This document shows positions 31,761 through 41,606 of a stretch of DNA of 54,887 nucleotides, in pieces. Source of the stretch: Desulfovibrionales bacterium (GTDB lineage Bacteria; Desulfobacterota; Desulfovibrionia; Desulfovibrionales; Desulfovibrionaceae); assembly GCA_030156255.1 (NCBI GenBank), contig JASGMV010000025.1, positions 1-54,887 of the forward strand. The letters are read 5' to 3'. The notes beneath the pieces are model-generated. The model was not told the origin of the DNA and ran no database searches. It saw only the letters and a list, made by a program, of their open reading frames with translations. Each line of letters starts with the position of its first letter. The first letter of the stretch is position 1. A program made the translations under genes and the position numbers.

Positions 31761-34718
31761 TCAGGCCGGCGAGGCTTCCGCGGTTCCGACGCTCTCGGCG
31801 ATAAGGCGCAACACGTCCTTGCGCCGTACGGGTTTGATCAGATATCTGGTGCACCCGGCCTCCACGCAACGTTGCTCGTCCCCGGCCATGGCGTGGGCCG
31901 TGAGGGCCACGATGGGCGCGGGCTCGGCGCCACGCTCCCTTTCGATTTCCCGAATGGCCCGGGTGGCGGCGAGACCGTCCATCACCGGCATGGAAACATC
32001 CATGAATACAATATCGAAATTCCCGTTCCGGAAGGCCTCCACTCCCTCTTTCCCGTTTTCCGCCAACACGAGCGAGCAACCGGTGTCCTCCAGATAGTAT
32101 TCGAACAACATACGGTTCAGATCGTTGTCCTCGACCATGAGCACGGAAGCCGGGGGCAGGTCGACCGGAGAGAACTCGGCGCCCTCAGCGCCGCCCGGCG
32201 CCTCCATGGCCGCTTTGAAGGGCAAGGCCACCCAGAAGGCGCTGCCCCGTCCCGCCTGGCTTTCACACCATATTCCGCCTCCCATGATCTCCACCAGACT
32301 GTGGGCGATGGCCAGCCCCAACCCGGCCCCGCCGAACTGGCTGGACACGGCGCCGTCGGCCTGGGTGAAAGCCTCGAAGATTGCGGCCTGCTTCTCCGGC
32401 GGCACGCCCGGGCCGGTGTCCCGGACCATGAACAAAACTTCGAAGACGTCGCCGTCCTCGCCCGTCGGGTTCGCCAGGGACGCCTCAAAAAAGATATCCC
32501 CCTGGCTCGTGAATTTGACCGCGTTGCCCAGAAGATTGCTCAACACCTGGCGCAGGCGGTTGGAGTCGCCGCGCAAGGCGGCGGGCAACTCCGGGGAAAC
32601 GCGGGAATGCATCCGCAGCCCTTTGTGCCCGGCCTGAACCGAAAAAATGTCCATAAGCTGTTGGATCAGCCCGGGCAAGTCGAAATCCTCCTCCTGCAAG
32701 TCAATCTTCCCGGCTTCGATCTTGGACAGGTCGAGCACATCGCTGATCAGAGCCAGCAGGGCCTCGCCCGACTCCCGCAACAAATGGACGTATCCTCGCT
32801 GATCCGACGTGAGGGCCGACTTTTGCAGCATGTCCGTGGCGCCGAGAACGATGTTCATGGGCGTTCGGATTTCATGGGACATGTTGGCCAAAAACAGCGA
32901 CTTGGACAGGCTCGCAGCCTCGGCGGCCTTGAGTTCGCGTTCGGCCCCCTGGCGGGCCTTGCGCTCGGAAATATCCTGGGCGAATCCTTCGATGCTTCTG
33001 CGGTTGTCGTTTTCATCCACCACCAGCCGGCAACTGACCGCAATCCAGAAACTCTCGCCGTCCGGACGGCGGCCTTGAATCTCCATGCCCTCCACCGCGC
33101 CTTCGCTCATCAGGCTGCGGAAGAACCTGCCTCGGCTGTCTTTGTCGATATCCAGCAACAAACTCAAATCGTTGACGGAAGACTTGAGCTCGTCCACCGA
33201 GGCGTATCCCATCATCCGAGCCATGGCCGGATTGGCGCGAAGGAACCGGCCATCCGAGGATATCCGGAAAATGCCCTCCATGGCGTTCTCCACCATGGAC
33301 CGATAACGGGCCTCGGCCTCCCGCAACGAGGCCTCCCGAGCTTCCAGTCGCTCCACCATGTCGTTGAGTCCGCGCGCCAAGTCGCCGATCTCGTCGTTGA
33401 CGCTTTCCTCCAACCTGCGCGGCGCCTCGCCCTTGGAGATGGCCTCCACCGCGTCCAGCGCCGATTGGACGGGCGTCAGCACCCGACGGGAGAAAAAGAA
33501 CGAGACGAAGCCCACGGAGATCCCCAGGCAAGCCATGGACAAAGCGAAGAAGGTCGCCACGAATCGGTTGATCGCCTCCGTCCTCGTTTTGCCGGTGAGT
33601 TCCACCGACTTCAGGATGTCCGACTCCTTGCGAACCTCTCCCAAAAGCCACCCCGTGGAGGCCACGCGCTGATAGCCCAGCAGGACGCCCCCTTCCTCCA
33701 GCTGCACGCGGGCCTGACCCGACGCGGGCCCGGACAATGCGCGCTTCACGGCCTGAACGATCTCCGGAATGGTGGAGTCCAACAAATTGTACTGCAGTAG
33801 CGCCCCCGGCGCCAACGAGCTATAATCCTTGACGGAAATTCCAAAGCGGGGAAGTAATTCCAGCGGAAAGGCCAGCACGCAGCCCTTGTTGTCGATCAAA
33901 AAGCGAAAGCCTTTCCCCTCGCCGTCCTTCACGCCCAGCAGGTCGCGCACCAGATCTTCGACTCGGATATCCAGGCCGGCCGAGCCCAAAAATTCTCCGG
34001 AGGCGGAAACGCACGGCGCCGTCACGGTGATCATGAGCCCCAGCCCGAGCGAATCCTGGTACACGTCGGTCCACAGCGTGCGGCCCTCCGGATTGTTTTC
34101 AGGCGCCGCGAACGTGAAGCAAATGTCGTCCCGGAAGTCGAACGCGTCCGCTGCGGGCATCCGCTCCACATGGTGGATGTTCGGATAATACAGGGAGGCG
34201 CCGGACTTCATGATCAGCCAGGAGGCCTTGGCTGGCGGGATGCTGGACCGGGCGAAGGCCACCGCCTGCTGCGCCCAGGACAAGGCGTTCAACATCCGCA
34301 CGGCCTTCGGCGTCAACTCGGACGTTCCCCAATAGACCATGGAGGTCAGGCTGGCGTTGCCGTTGGTCCACACGCCGTTGGAGGCGTAGCGCTCCCAGCG
34401 GCCGCCGGGAGAGGCCTCTCTTTTGCCGAGCAAGTCTACATTGTCCAGGCAGTAAGCGGCCTGCCCGGCCGTGTTTTGAACGTTGTTTTCGGCCTGCCGA
34501 AGCATGTCGCTGCACAGCGCGGCCCATGTGCGCGTTTCCCTGGCCAGATAGCCTTCGGCCTGGGCCAAGGCGAACTGCTTCGTGTGGGAAACGGTCTGGT
34601 CGGCCAACCGGTAAAAGCTGTGCACGGCGAACATGGACAACGCTATCAGGGCCGTCCCGAGAATGAAGGAGGAGATGGCGACAAAGCACACTCCCAGGCG
34701 GCTGTTCAGCGTAACCAC
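31761..34718 (-). CDS. Hybrid sensor histidine kinase with dCache sensor, HAMP and PAS
   Basis: This 985-residue membrane kinase has membrane segment 1 (about 10-35), a large periplasmic dCache-like domain (about 40-380, with SAGLDIRVEDLVRDLL and GFRFLIDNKGCVLAFP), membrane segment 2 (about 385-410), HAMP, PAS (RYRSMVENAMEGIFRI...), HisKA (ANMSHEIRTPMNIVLGA), HATPase ([25 protein letters not shown]) and a receiver (MVEDNDLNRMLFEYYL, Asp in IVFMDVSMPVMDG, Lys in YLIKPVR). It starts with GTG, with GGAGG upstream. The LeuA/NifV-like gene begins 59 bases downstream on the same strand. No HPt domain is present. dCache domains usually bind small organic ligands; the ligand here is unknown. Confidence 0.9.
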   Translation of the reverse strand: MVTLNSRLGVCFVAISSFILGTALIALSMFAVHSFYRLADQTVSHTKQFALAQAEGYLARETRTWAALCSDMLRQAENNVQNTAGQAAYCLDNVDLLGKREASPGGRWERYASNGVWTNGNASLTSMVYWGTSELTPKAVRMLNALSWAQQAVAFARSSIPPAKASWLIMKSGASLYYPNIHHVERMPAADAFDFRDDICFTFAAPENNPEGRTLWTDVYQDSLGLGLMITVTAPCVSASGEFLGSAGLDIRVEDLVRDLLGVKDGEGKGFRFLIDNKGCVLAFPLELLPRFGISVKDYSSLAPGALLQYNLLDSTIPEIVQAVKRALSGPASGQARVQLEEGGVLLGYQRVASTGWLLGEVRKESDILKSVELTGKTRTEAINRFVATFFALSMACLGISVGFVSFFFSRRVLTPVQSALDAVEAISKGEAPRRLEESVNDEIGDLARGLNDMVERLEAREASLREAEARYRSMVENAMEGIFRISSDGRFLRANPAMARMMGYASVDELKSSVNDLSLLLDIDKDSRGRFFRSLMSEGAVEGMEIQGRRPDGESFWIAVSCRLVVDENDNRRSIEGFAQDISERKARQGAERELKAAEAASLSKSLFLANMSHEIRTPMNIVLGATDMLQKSALTSDQRGYVHLLRESGEALLALISDVLDLSKIEAGKIDLQEEDFDLPGLIQQLMDIFSVQAGHKGLRMHSRVSPELPAALRGDSNRLRQVLSNLLGNAVKFTSQGDIFFEASLANPTGEDGDVFEVLFMVRDTGPGVPPEKQAAIFEAFTQADGAVSSQFGGAGLGLAIAHSLVEIMGGGIWCESQAGRGSAFWVALPFKAAMEAPGGAEGAEFSPVDLPPASVLMVEDNDLNRMLFEYYLEDTGCSLVLAENGKEGVEAFRNGNFDIVFMDVSMPVMDGLAATRAIREIERERGAEPAPIVALTAHAMAGDEQRCVEAGCTRYLIKPVRRKDVLRLIAESVGTAEASPA

Positions 34719-34990
34719 CGCGTCGCCTCCGTAGCGTCAGCGCCATCGAATACGGCCGTGCTCATCCTTGTTCGTTTACTGCAAATCGCAAAACCTGAAA
34801 ACCCTTGGCCGGCTCGCCGGGCGTCACTCCTCGCTTGCCGCGAATTTGTTACACCACCGTCATATGCGCGCTCGCTTCATCAGATAGGAATACGTTGAAA
34901 TTACGCACGCTCCATGCGATCAAATCCGGTAGGGCGACCGCCGCCGAGCCGACGCCTTGCAATTTTTCAACCCGAGACGGAAGGCCTCGT

Positions 34991-36514
34991 ATGACGACAC
35001 CACCTCCCTCCCCCCCTGCAGAGGAGGACGCGACCACTTTGATGGACGACCTCGCCGCCAGACGAACCGTGCAACAATACCTGGACGAGGTTCCGACGTG
35101 GCCGGACGGCACCCAGGTATCGTCCACGCCCATGACCTCCATGCAGTGGCGCATCTGGGCTCTCGCCACGGCCGGAAAATTTTTCGAAGGCCTGGTGGTG
35201 TTCATGACCGGCGTGGCCTTGCCGCTCATGGTCGAGGAATTCCACCTGGGAGCGATGGAAAAGGGCGCGATCGGGGCGGCGAGCCTGTTCGGCATCCTGG
35301 TCGGCGCGACGGCGCTCGGCGGATTGTCGGACCGCTGCGGCCGCAAAAAAATGTTCATCGCGGAGATGCTCCTGTTCTGCATCTGCCTGTCGCTCGTGGC
35401 CGTGAGCCCCAACTATTTCTGGCTGCTGGCCTGCCTGTTCGGCATGGGCTTGGCCCTCGGCTGCGACTACCCCACGGCGCATATGGTCATCTCCGAATCC
35501 ATTCCCAGCAGGGACCGAGGCAAACTCGTGCTCGGAGCTTTCGGCTTCCAAGCCGTCGGAGCGCTGGTCGGGGCTTCGCTGGGGTATCTCATCCTTTATC
35601 GGCATCCGGACATCGGCGCATGGCGCTGGATGTACGCAACGGCGATCCTCCCCGCGTTACTGGTGCTCATCGGGCGATTCTTCATTCCCGACAGCGGGCA
35701 TTGGCTCGTCGCTCGCGGACGAATCCGCGACGCGGAGTTGGAAATGCAAAAATTGCTGGCGCGCCGGCCTCCCTACCCCAAAGACATCAAACTCGCCGCC
35801 CCGCGCTGCAACGGAGGCGAGGAGGAGCGCGGCGGCGCCCCAACCCATTACGGCGTTCTTTTCGACCCCAAAAACCGGCGAGCCTCCATCCTGGCCTCCG
35901 TCCCATGGTTCCTGCAAGATCTCTCCACCTACGGCGTCGGGATCTTCACGCCGACCATCCTGGCTGCGGCCATCGGCCACAAGACCCAATTCGCCCACAA
36001 CATCACGGCGTTGATTCAAAACGACATGCAGGCGGCCAAGGGAGCCGCTTTCATCGACGTCCTGCTCCTCTGCGGCATCATCACCGCGGTCATGCTCGCC
36101 GACAAGGTCGGCCGCATCAAGCTTCAAGTCACGGGATTCATCGGTTGCGCCGTGGGGCTGTTTCTGGCCGCCATGTCCACCAGGACCTCCGGAGGCTCCG
36201 AATTGATGCTCATCGTCGCTGGCTTCATGATCTTCAACTTCATGACCAACATGGGTCCCAACTCCATGACCTACCTGCTTGCCGGCGAAGTCTTTCCCGT
36301 CCACATCCGCGGCAAAGGAGCAGGATTCGCCGCCTCCTTCGCAAAAATCGGCGCCGTGTGCACGGCTTTCCTTTTTCCCATCCTCCTGAAGGACCTGGGC
36401 ACGGGGCTGCTGCTGTACATCCTGGCAGGCGCATCCTTGCTGGGAGCGCTCATCACTTGGCGTTTCCGAATCGAAACCGCCGGAGTCAGCCTCGAAGACA
36501 TCGGTCTGGACTGA
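34991..36514 (+). CDS. MFS transporter, sugar/aromatic acid transporter-like
   Basis: The 507-residue inner-membrane protein is a major facilitator with about 12 membrane segments and a hydrophilic N-terminus of about 55 residues. Family motifs are GGLSDRCGRKKMF (loop 2-3), LGCDYPTAHMVISESIP and a second-half copy LLAGEVFPVHIRGKGAG. These resemble the sugar-porter and aromatic acid:H+ symporter groups; the substrate cannot be assigned. ATG at 34991 has GGAAGG upstream; the open frame before it has no membrane-protein character. It is divergent from the hybrid kinase at 31761-34718, with 272 bases between them, in which I see no clear operator. Confidence 0.87.
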   Translation: MTTPPPSPPAEEDATTLMDDLAARRTVQQYLDEVPTWPDGTQVSSTPMTSMQWRIWALATAGKFFEGLVVFMTGVALPLMVEEFHLGAMEKGAIGAASLFGILVGATALGGLSDRCGRKKMFIAEMLLFCICLSLVAVSPNYFWLLACLFGMGLALGCDYPTAHMVISESIPSRDRGKLVLGAFGFQAVGALVGASLGYLILYRHPDIGAWRWMYATAILPALLVLIGRFFIPDSGHWLVARGRIRDAELEMQKLLARRPPYPKDIKLAAPRCNGGEEERGGAPTHYGVLFDPKNRRASILASVPWFLQDLSTYGVGIFTPTILAAAIGHKTQFAHNITALIQNDMQAAKGAAFIDVLLLCGIITAVMLADKVGRIKLQVTGFIGCAVGLFLAAMSTRTSGGSELMLIVAGFMIFNFMTNMGPNSMTYLLAGEVFPVHIRGKGAGFAASFAKIGAVCTAFLFPILLKDLGTGLLLYILAGASLLGALITWRFRIETAGVSLEDIGLD

Positions 36515-36637
36515 CGCCGTCCCGGCAGGGGCGGAATACGTCGAGAAGCCCCCCCGGGACCTCTTCAAGCGCTCCGGGGTGATACGTCTGTCGAGAGAGA
36601 AGCGGATGCGGCCGGGCGGCGCCGGCCGTGAGGAGCG

Positions 36638-37021
36638 TCAGGCGGGAAGTTTGGAAAAAATCCCCTGAACCTTGAGCCGCAACTCTTCCGGCTCGAAGGG
36701 TTTGTCCAGGCAATCGTGAAACCCCATCTCCCGCAAGGCGAGCAACATTTCCTTATCCCCGTACCCCGTCACCACAAGAACAGGAAGTTGGAAGCCTTTT
36801 TCCAACAACCACCGGATCAGGTCCAACCCGTTCATGACCGGCATGGAGATGTCGGTGATGACCAGATCGTACAACCTGCCGAGCTTGCGGGCCTGCAGGA
36901 TCATGGACAGCGCTTCCGCTCCGTCCTTGGCGCCCTCGGGTGTAAATCCCCCGATTTCAAGGACGTCGCACATGGATTGCTGAATGGCCGGGTCGTCCTC
37001 TACAACAAGTATTTTCCGCAT
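36638..37021 (-). CDS. Single-domain response regulator (CheY-like)
   Basis: The 127-residue protein is one receiver domain: acidic pair in VEDDPA, phospho-Asp in LVITDISMPVMNG, Thr in VVTGYGD and Lys in CLDKPFEPEEL. There is no output domain. GAGAGGAG precedes the ATG at 37021; the longer open frame is rejected. It is convergent with the MFS gene and lies 228 bases downstream of the NtrC-type gene. An unusually A/T-rich tract (37087-37117) lies upstream. Partner kinase unknown; the sensor kinase at 38696-41377 is the closest on the same strand. Confidence 0.9.
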   Translation of the reverse strand: MRKILVVEDDPAIQQSMCDVLEIGGFTPEGAKDGAEALSMILQARKLGRLYDLVITDISMPVMNGLDLIRWLLEKGFQLPVLVVTGYGDKEMLLALREMGFHDCLDKPFEPEELRLKVQGIFSKLPA

Positions 37022-37060
37022 ACTCCTCTCCGACAACTTTGCAGCCTGCCCGAAAAGCAT

Positions 37061-37076
37061 TGAAACAATCATGCCA
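37061..37076 (-). promoter_or_regulatory. Weak sigma-54-like promoter before the response regulator
   Basis: On the minus strand TGGCATG-ATTG-TTTCA has the spacing of a -24/-12 promoter, but the -12 box has TTTC in place of TTGC. It lies 40 bases before the start codon, with an A/T-rich tract (37087-37117) upstream that could bind a bending protein. The mismatch at the -12 makes this uncertain. Confidence 0.3.
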
Positions 37077-37249
37077 GGAGTAAGCACTATAAATAAATAA
37101 TAAATTAAATATATTACATCCAACAGACGCCGCAGGCGACTGCAAATCCCCGACAACCTTTTTCCAGGTTTACTTGCTTCGTTCGACGCCGGACTTGCGG
37201 AACAAGGCCTTTCGGCCGACAAAAAACGCCGGCCGGTCGCCAAAAGTTG

Positions 37250-38677
37250 TCAACCTTCTTCCGCCTCATCGCCGCGGGCGCGCTTCAAGCGTTTGCTCAA
37301 AGCCTGCTGGCTGACCCCCAGCATCGAAGCCGCGATGCGCTGGTTGCCCTCGGCCCGCCGTAGCGCCTCTTCGATGAGCTGCGCCTGGATGCCTTTCAGG
37401 GACGGCAACACCGGCGTCTCGCGCAGCCACAGGGAGGGATCGGCCCCCAACTCCGCAGCGGTTTCGGCCGCGTAAGCGCCCTCCCGGCCAATGTGCTCCC
37501 GAAAGCAGGCCAAGGACAGCATCCGGCCCTCGTGGCGGCTCACCGCGTCAAACACCATGCCCCTCAGCTCCCGCACGTTGCCGGGGAAATGATAGGCGCT
37601 CAACAACGTCATCAACTCCAAGGGATAGGAGGGAGGCTTCTTGCCGTATTCGGCGGCGGCGACGGACAGAAAATGCTCCACCAGAGGCGGAATGTCCTCC
37701 GGCCGTTCCCGCAACGGGGGAATCCGGACCACATGGACGCTCAACCGGTAATAGAGGTCGCTGCGCAGTCCGTCGGCGCCGCGCAAACGCTCCTCGCCGT
37801 GATTGGTGGCGGCGATGACGCGCGCGTCCGTGGATCGCGGCGCATCTTCGCCCAGGGGGGTGTATTCGCGTTCCTGCAAAACCCTCAGCAATTTGACCTG
37901 GGAGCTTTCCTGCAAGTCCCCCACCTCGTCCAGGAAAATGGAGCCGCCCTTGGCGCGCTCGATCAACCCCGGCCGGAAGGACGAAGCTCCGGTGAAGGCG
38001 CCCCGGCAGTGGCCGAAAAGCGTGTCGCTGAATACCTGGTCGTCCAACCCGGCCGCGTTGACCGCCGTGAACGTCCCGTTGCGATTGCTGGCCTTGTGAA
38101 TGGCTTTCGCCACCAATTCCTTGCCCGCGCCGGTCTCGCCCAGAATCAAAACCGGCTCCCGGCTCGGCGCCACCACCTCGCAATAGTGCAGCATGGAGCG
38201 CATGCGGGAGCTGCGGGTAACGATATCCGCAAAGCATTCCGGACGGTTCAGTTGGTCATTCTGAAGCAGCGTCTGCAGCCGACGATTCTCGCACCGCAGC
38301 TCGCGAACCTCCATCGCCCGGCGGACCGCCTGGACGAGATCCTGCATTTCCGCCGTCTTGACGAAGTAATCGTACGCGCCCGCCTTGATGCAGCGCACCG
38401 CCGTCTCCACCTCATCCAGGGCCGTGACCACGACGACCACCACTTCCGGATGATCGCGGACGCAACGCTCCAAAATCTCCTCGCCGCCGACCTGGGGCAT
38501 GGTCAAGTCGAGCACCAAGACCCCGATGCTCCGTTCCGCCAGCAGCTCCAACGCCCGTCTGGGGTCGGATTCCGTGACAATATCCTCCATCCCCTCGGAC
38601 TCCAGCACCGTCTCGAAGCTCAACAACCATCCGGGCTCGTCGTCCACCAGCAGGATGCTCGGGGAGCTGCACGCCAT
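37250..38677 (-). CDS. NtrC-family sigma-54-dependent response regulator
   Basis: This 475-residue cytoplasmic activator has a receiver domain (about 5-120; LLVDDEPGW, phospho-Asp in LVLDLTMPQVGG, Lys in YFVKTAE), an AAA+ domain (about 155-390; Walker A GETGAGKE, GAFTGA loop for sigma-54 contact, Walker B GGSIFLDEVGD, arginine-finger region) and a Fis-type HTH at the C-terminus (NQRIAASMLGVSQQALSKRLKR). It should activate sigma-54 promoters when phosphorylated. AAGGAGG precedes the ATG. Its gene starts 18 bases after the sensor kinase stop, so the pair is one two-component operon. A sigma-54 promoter at 45198-45212 is a possible target, unproven. Confidence 0.93.
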   Translation of the reverse strand: MACSSPSILLVDDEPGWLLSFETVLESEGMEDIVTESDPRRALELLAERSIGVLVLDLTMPQVGGEEILERCVRDHPEVVVVVVTALDEVETAVRCIKAGAYDYFVKTAEMQDLVQAVRRAMEVRELRCENRRLQTLLQNDQLNRPECFADIVTRSSRMRSMLHYCEVVAPSREPVLILGETGAGKELVAKAIHKASNRNGTFTAVNAAGLDDQVFSDTLFGHCRGAFTGASSFRPGLIERAKGGSIFLDEVGDLQESSQVKLLRVLQEREYTPLGEDAPRSTDARVIAATNHGEERLRGADGLRSDLYYRLSVHVVRIPPLRERPEDIPPLVEHFLSVAAAEYGKKPPSYPLELMTLLSAYHFPGNVRELRGMVFDAVSRHEGRMLSLACFREHIGREGAYAAETAAELGADPSLWLRETPVLPSLKGIQAQLIEEALRRAEGNQRIAASMLGVSQQALSKRLKRARGDEAEEG

Positions 38678-38695
38678 GGGCGCCCTCCTTCGCTC

Positions 38696-41377
38696 TCAGG
38701 GTTTGCAGTCGATCATGGGCAACAGGATACGGCACAAGGTCCCTGCTCCCGGCTCGGACTCGTACAAAATTTCTCCGTGGTGCTCCTGGATGATGCCGTG
38801 CGACACGGACAGTCCCAGGCCCGTGCCGCCGCTATCGCGCTTGGTCGTGAAAAAGGGATCCAGGATTTGCCCCATGTCCTCGGGGGTGATGCCCTGTCCC
38901 TGGTCCCGGACCTCGATCATCGCCCATCCTCTCTTGGAGGCCCGCTTCAGGCGCACCTGAATGGCCTGCTCTTGCCCCGTGAGCGCTTCGCACGCGTTGA
39001 TGATGACGTTGAGCAGAACCTGCTCCAGCCTTTGAGCGTTGCCCCGGGTCCAGAGATCCTCCAGTCCCGCGTCGACTTCATAGTTGCGCGTGGCCTTCTT
39101 GACCTTGTTCCAGGCCAGGCTGGAGGCGGTGCGAACCACCTTGCCGAGATTGACGGTCTGGGTCATGTCCGTAGCGTCTTTTCGCGCAAAATCCTTGAGT
39201 TCACTGACGATCCGTTTAATTCTCCGCGAAGAGTCGATGATCTGGGCCAGCAGTTGCGGCGCGCGGTCCAGCGCCCGGGCGCCGCGCAACCCGCCGAGCT
39301 TGAGACTTCCCTCGGATCGCACTGCGGCGCGGACAAACGGGACCGCATCGCCCCAGATGCGCAGCAACAACGGAGCGTTCAGGGAAATAACGCCGGTAGG
39401 ATTATTGATCTCGTGCGCCACGCCGGAAACCAGCACTCCCAAGGAGGCCAACTTGTCGGCCTGGACGAGCTGCTGTTGCCGCAGCCTCGCCTCCTGGGCC
39501 GCTTTGACCTGGGGAGTGACGTCGCTGACGCTCAGCACAATGCCCTGCAATTGGCCCTCCGCATCCCTGAAGGGCGTCGCCACTTTGGACAAATGGCGCC
39601 GGACTCCGCCGGGCGTGGTGAAAAGTTGCTCATACTCGTCGCGCAACGCGCCGCGCTCTATGCGCTTGAGCGGACAGCTCTCGCAATCACAGCGGTCGCC
39701 CAGGCCGAGCTCCCGGCACTTGAACCCGATCACGTCCTCTTCCTTGCGGTCCAATATCTCCAGCAACCGCCGATTGACCTTGTGAATCACGCCGTCGTTC
39801 CGCAACAACAGCATCCCGGAACCGGCGGAGTGGAAGACCTGGTCCAACTCCGTATAGGCTTCCTGCAACCGCCGCTTGGACTCCATTTTTTCCGTGATGT
39901 CCAAAAAGGCTCCAAGTACGGCCTGCTCGCCCTTGTATTCTATGAGCGTCGCCGAGGAGGTGAACCAGAGCGGATTCCCCTCAGCGTCCAGCGCCTTGAC
40001 GTCGTAATCGCGCACGCCCCCGTCGCGCAGCAAAAGCTCCAGAACGGCGTCCTCCTGCTTCTTGCTGACGCCTGAGGGGACGCCTCCCTTGACCCCTTCC
40101 AAAGTCCCCAGGACCGAGGAGGCCATTTCGTTGGCGTACAGGGACTTTCCCGTCGCCAGGCTGGCGATGAAAATGGGGATGGGCGAAGCGTCCAGCACGC
40201 ATTGAAGCTGCGCCCGGCTCTCCTCCAATGCGTGCTCGGCCATCTTCTGCTCGCTGATGTCGATGGCGAAGCCGTCGAGGAGTTGGTCGGAACCGAAGAG
40301 ATCGTCCACCATTCTGCCGTACAGCGCCACCCACAGCGGCCGCCCGTCCTTGCGGCGCAGCATCACCTGAAGCCCGCGCACCTCTCCGCGCCCCCGATAG
40401 ATATTCAGAACCTCGTCCCGATGGGAGGGGTCCATGTACACATCGGAAACGTTGGGCCAGCTGACCATAAGCTCTTCCGGCGTCTCGAATCCGAGCATTC
40501 TGGCGAACACGTTGTTGATGCTTCGCCAAGCGCCTCCGGAAGTCGCCAAAAACGCCCCGATCGGAGCGCGCTCCAACGCGCCCCGCAGGCTGCGCTCGCT
40601 TTCGCGCAGAAGCGTTGTTTCCTGCTGGCTGGAGAGTTCGTACACATGGCCGTCCAAATGCCGGAGCCGGCTCTCGGCCGACCTCACGGCGCGCATCGTC
40701 ACCCGCAGCCACACCAACGAACCGTCGCGGCGCCGGCCCAAGGTCTTTTGGTCCACGGTGAGCCCCGTCTGCAGCGTCCGTTGCACCTTGCGGCGGTACA
40801 CCACAGGATCAAACCAGCATTGGCGCCCCATGTCCCGGACTTCCTCCAGCATCTGCTGCGGCGAATCGTACCCGTAAACGCAGGCCAGAGCCCGGTTGGC
40901 GGCGTTCAGCCGGCCATTCGGGGAAATCTGAAAGACGCCCATGGGGGCGTTCATGAAAAGATCGAGATAGGCGCAATCCGTCTCGCCTCGCCCCTGCTCG
41001 CAGAGGAAACACTCGGCGGCTCCGCGGACCGCCCGCTGCGCCCGCGCCAAAAGCTTGTCCAGAACGTGCTCCAGCACCGCGGGCTCGGCGGGCCAAACCA
41101 CGGCGTCGAAAGCGCCCGCCTCCAAAGCATCTTGCTGGGTTGCGGCGTCGTGCGCCACGGCCAGCGCGGGCGCGGAGCGGCAAGAGACGATCGCGCTCCG
41201 AATCGCCTTGGCCGAAGCCTCGCGGACATCCACCACGGCGGCCGCGTGCTTCGCGCCGTTTCCGCCGCCCCCTTCGGCGCTTTCGGACGAAGCCGCCGAA
41301 AATCCTCTCGCCTCCAGCAAAGGACGCAAGGCCTCTGCAAGAAGCTTGTCGTTCGTGGCGAGTCTTACGGTTTTCAT
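38696..41377 (-). CDS. Multi-PAS sensor histidine kinase, soluble, NtrB-like
   Basis: The 893-residue kinase has no membrane segment. The first 105 residues resemble a degenerate receiver: AAVVDVRE takes the place of the phospho-Asp loop and VVWPAEP replaces the Lys-Pro motif. Four PAS domains follow (about 133-245, 255-375, 380-500, 505-625), then HisKA (VSGVAHEINNPTGVISLN) and HATPase (NVIINACEAL, DQGQGI, GGTGLGLSV). The fourth PAS contains a Cys cluster, C-x9-C-x-C-x2-C (CRELGLGDRCDCESC), which could bind a metal or sense redox state. It is cotranscribed with the NtrC-type regulator and is its likely kinase. A promoter with a perfect TATAAT lies at 41487-41513. Confidence 0.9.
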   Translation of the reverse strand: MKTVRLATNDKLLAEALRPLLEARGFSAASSESAEGGGGNGAKHAAAVVDVREASAKAIRSAIVSCRSAPALAVAHDAATQQDALEAGAFDAVVWPAEPAVLEHVLDKLLARAQRAVRGAAECFLCEQGRGETDCAYLDLFMNAPMGVFQISPNGRLNAANRALACVYGYDSPQQMLEEVRDMGRQCWFDPVVYRRKVQRTLQTGLTVDQKTLGRRRDGSLVWLRVTMRAVRSAESRLRHLDGHVYELSSQQETTLLRESERSLRGALERAPIGAFLATSGGAWRSINNVFARMLGFETPEELMVSWPNVSDVYMDPSHRDEVLNIYRGRGEVRGLQVMLRRKDGRPLWVALYGRMVDDLFGSDQLLDGFAIDISEQKMAEHALEESRAQLQCVLDASPIPIFIASLATGKSLYANEMASSVLGTLEGVKGGVPSGVSKKQEDAVLELLLRDGGVRDYDVKALDAEGNPLWFTSSATLIEYKGEQAVLGAFLDITEKMESKRRLQEAYTELDQVFHSAGSGMLLLRNDGVIHKVNRRLLEILDRKEEDVIGFKCRELGLGDRCDCESCPLKRIERGALRDEYEQLFTTPGGVRRHLSKVATPFRDAEGQLQGIVLSVSDVTPQVKAAQEARLRQQQLVQADKLASLGVLVSGVAHEINNPTGVISLNAPLLLRIWGDAVPFVRAAVRSEGSLKLGGLRGARALDRAPQLLAQIIDSSRRIKRIVSELKDFARKDATDMTQTVNLGKVVRTASSLAWNKVKKATRNYEVDAGLEDLWTRGNAQRLEQVLLNVIINACEALTGQEQAIQVRLKRASKRGWAMIEVRDQGQGITPEDMGQILDPFFTTKRDSGGTGLGLSVSHGIIQEHHGEILYESEPGAGTLCRILLPMIDCKP

Positions 41378-41486
41378 AGGTCCGTCGGCGCCTCATGGAC
41401 GCGCGCGTTGCAGGCTTCGGCGCACGCCAAAAAACAAAACGAAAGGGATCGAGCATGGTCGGACGGCAAGTCCTCTTACTCGTCGG

Positions 41487-41513
41487 ATTATAAAGAGTTA
41501 GCGTTACCGCCAA
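41487..41513 (-). promoter_or_regulatory. Promoter of the sensor kinase / NtrC operon
   Basis: On the minus strand a perfect TATAAT (41487-41492) is preceded at 15 bases by TTGGCG (41508-41513). The short spacer is a weakness. The transcript would have a leader of about 100 bases before the kinase start at 41377. Confidence 0.5.
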
Positions 41514-41522
41514 CAAAAAACA

Positions 41523-41544
41523 AGGGGCCGGTGATCCGGCCCCT
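41523..41544 (-). terminator. Rho-independent terminator, minus direction
   Basis: A perfect 9-bp stem AGGGGCCGG / CCGGCCCCT with a 4-base loop is followed on the minus strand by TGTTTTTTG. It lies 200 bases downstream of the BASS transporter gene and just upstream of the kinase promoter, so it likely separates the two transcripts. Confidence 0.75.
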
Positions 41545-41606
41545 GTGGGGTGCTGGCAAAGTCAGGTATGCGGGCTGCCCGTAAAATCCGCACATGCGAA
41601 GCGCAA

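Noticed and set aside
37493-40075. Open frame of 860 codons opposite the NtrC / kinase pair
   Set aside because: It spans two real genes in antisense and matches no fold or motif.
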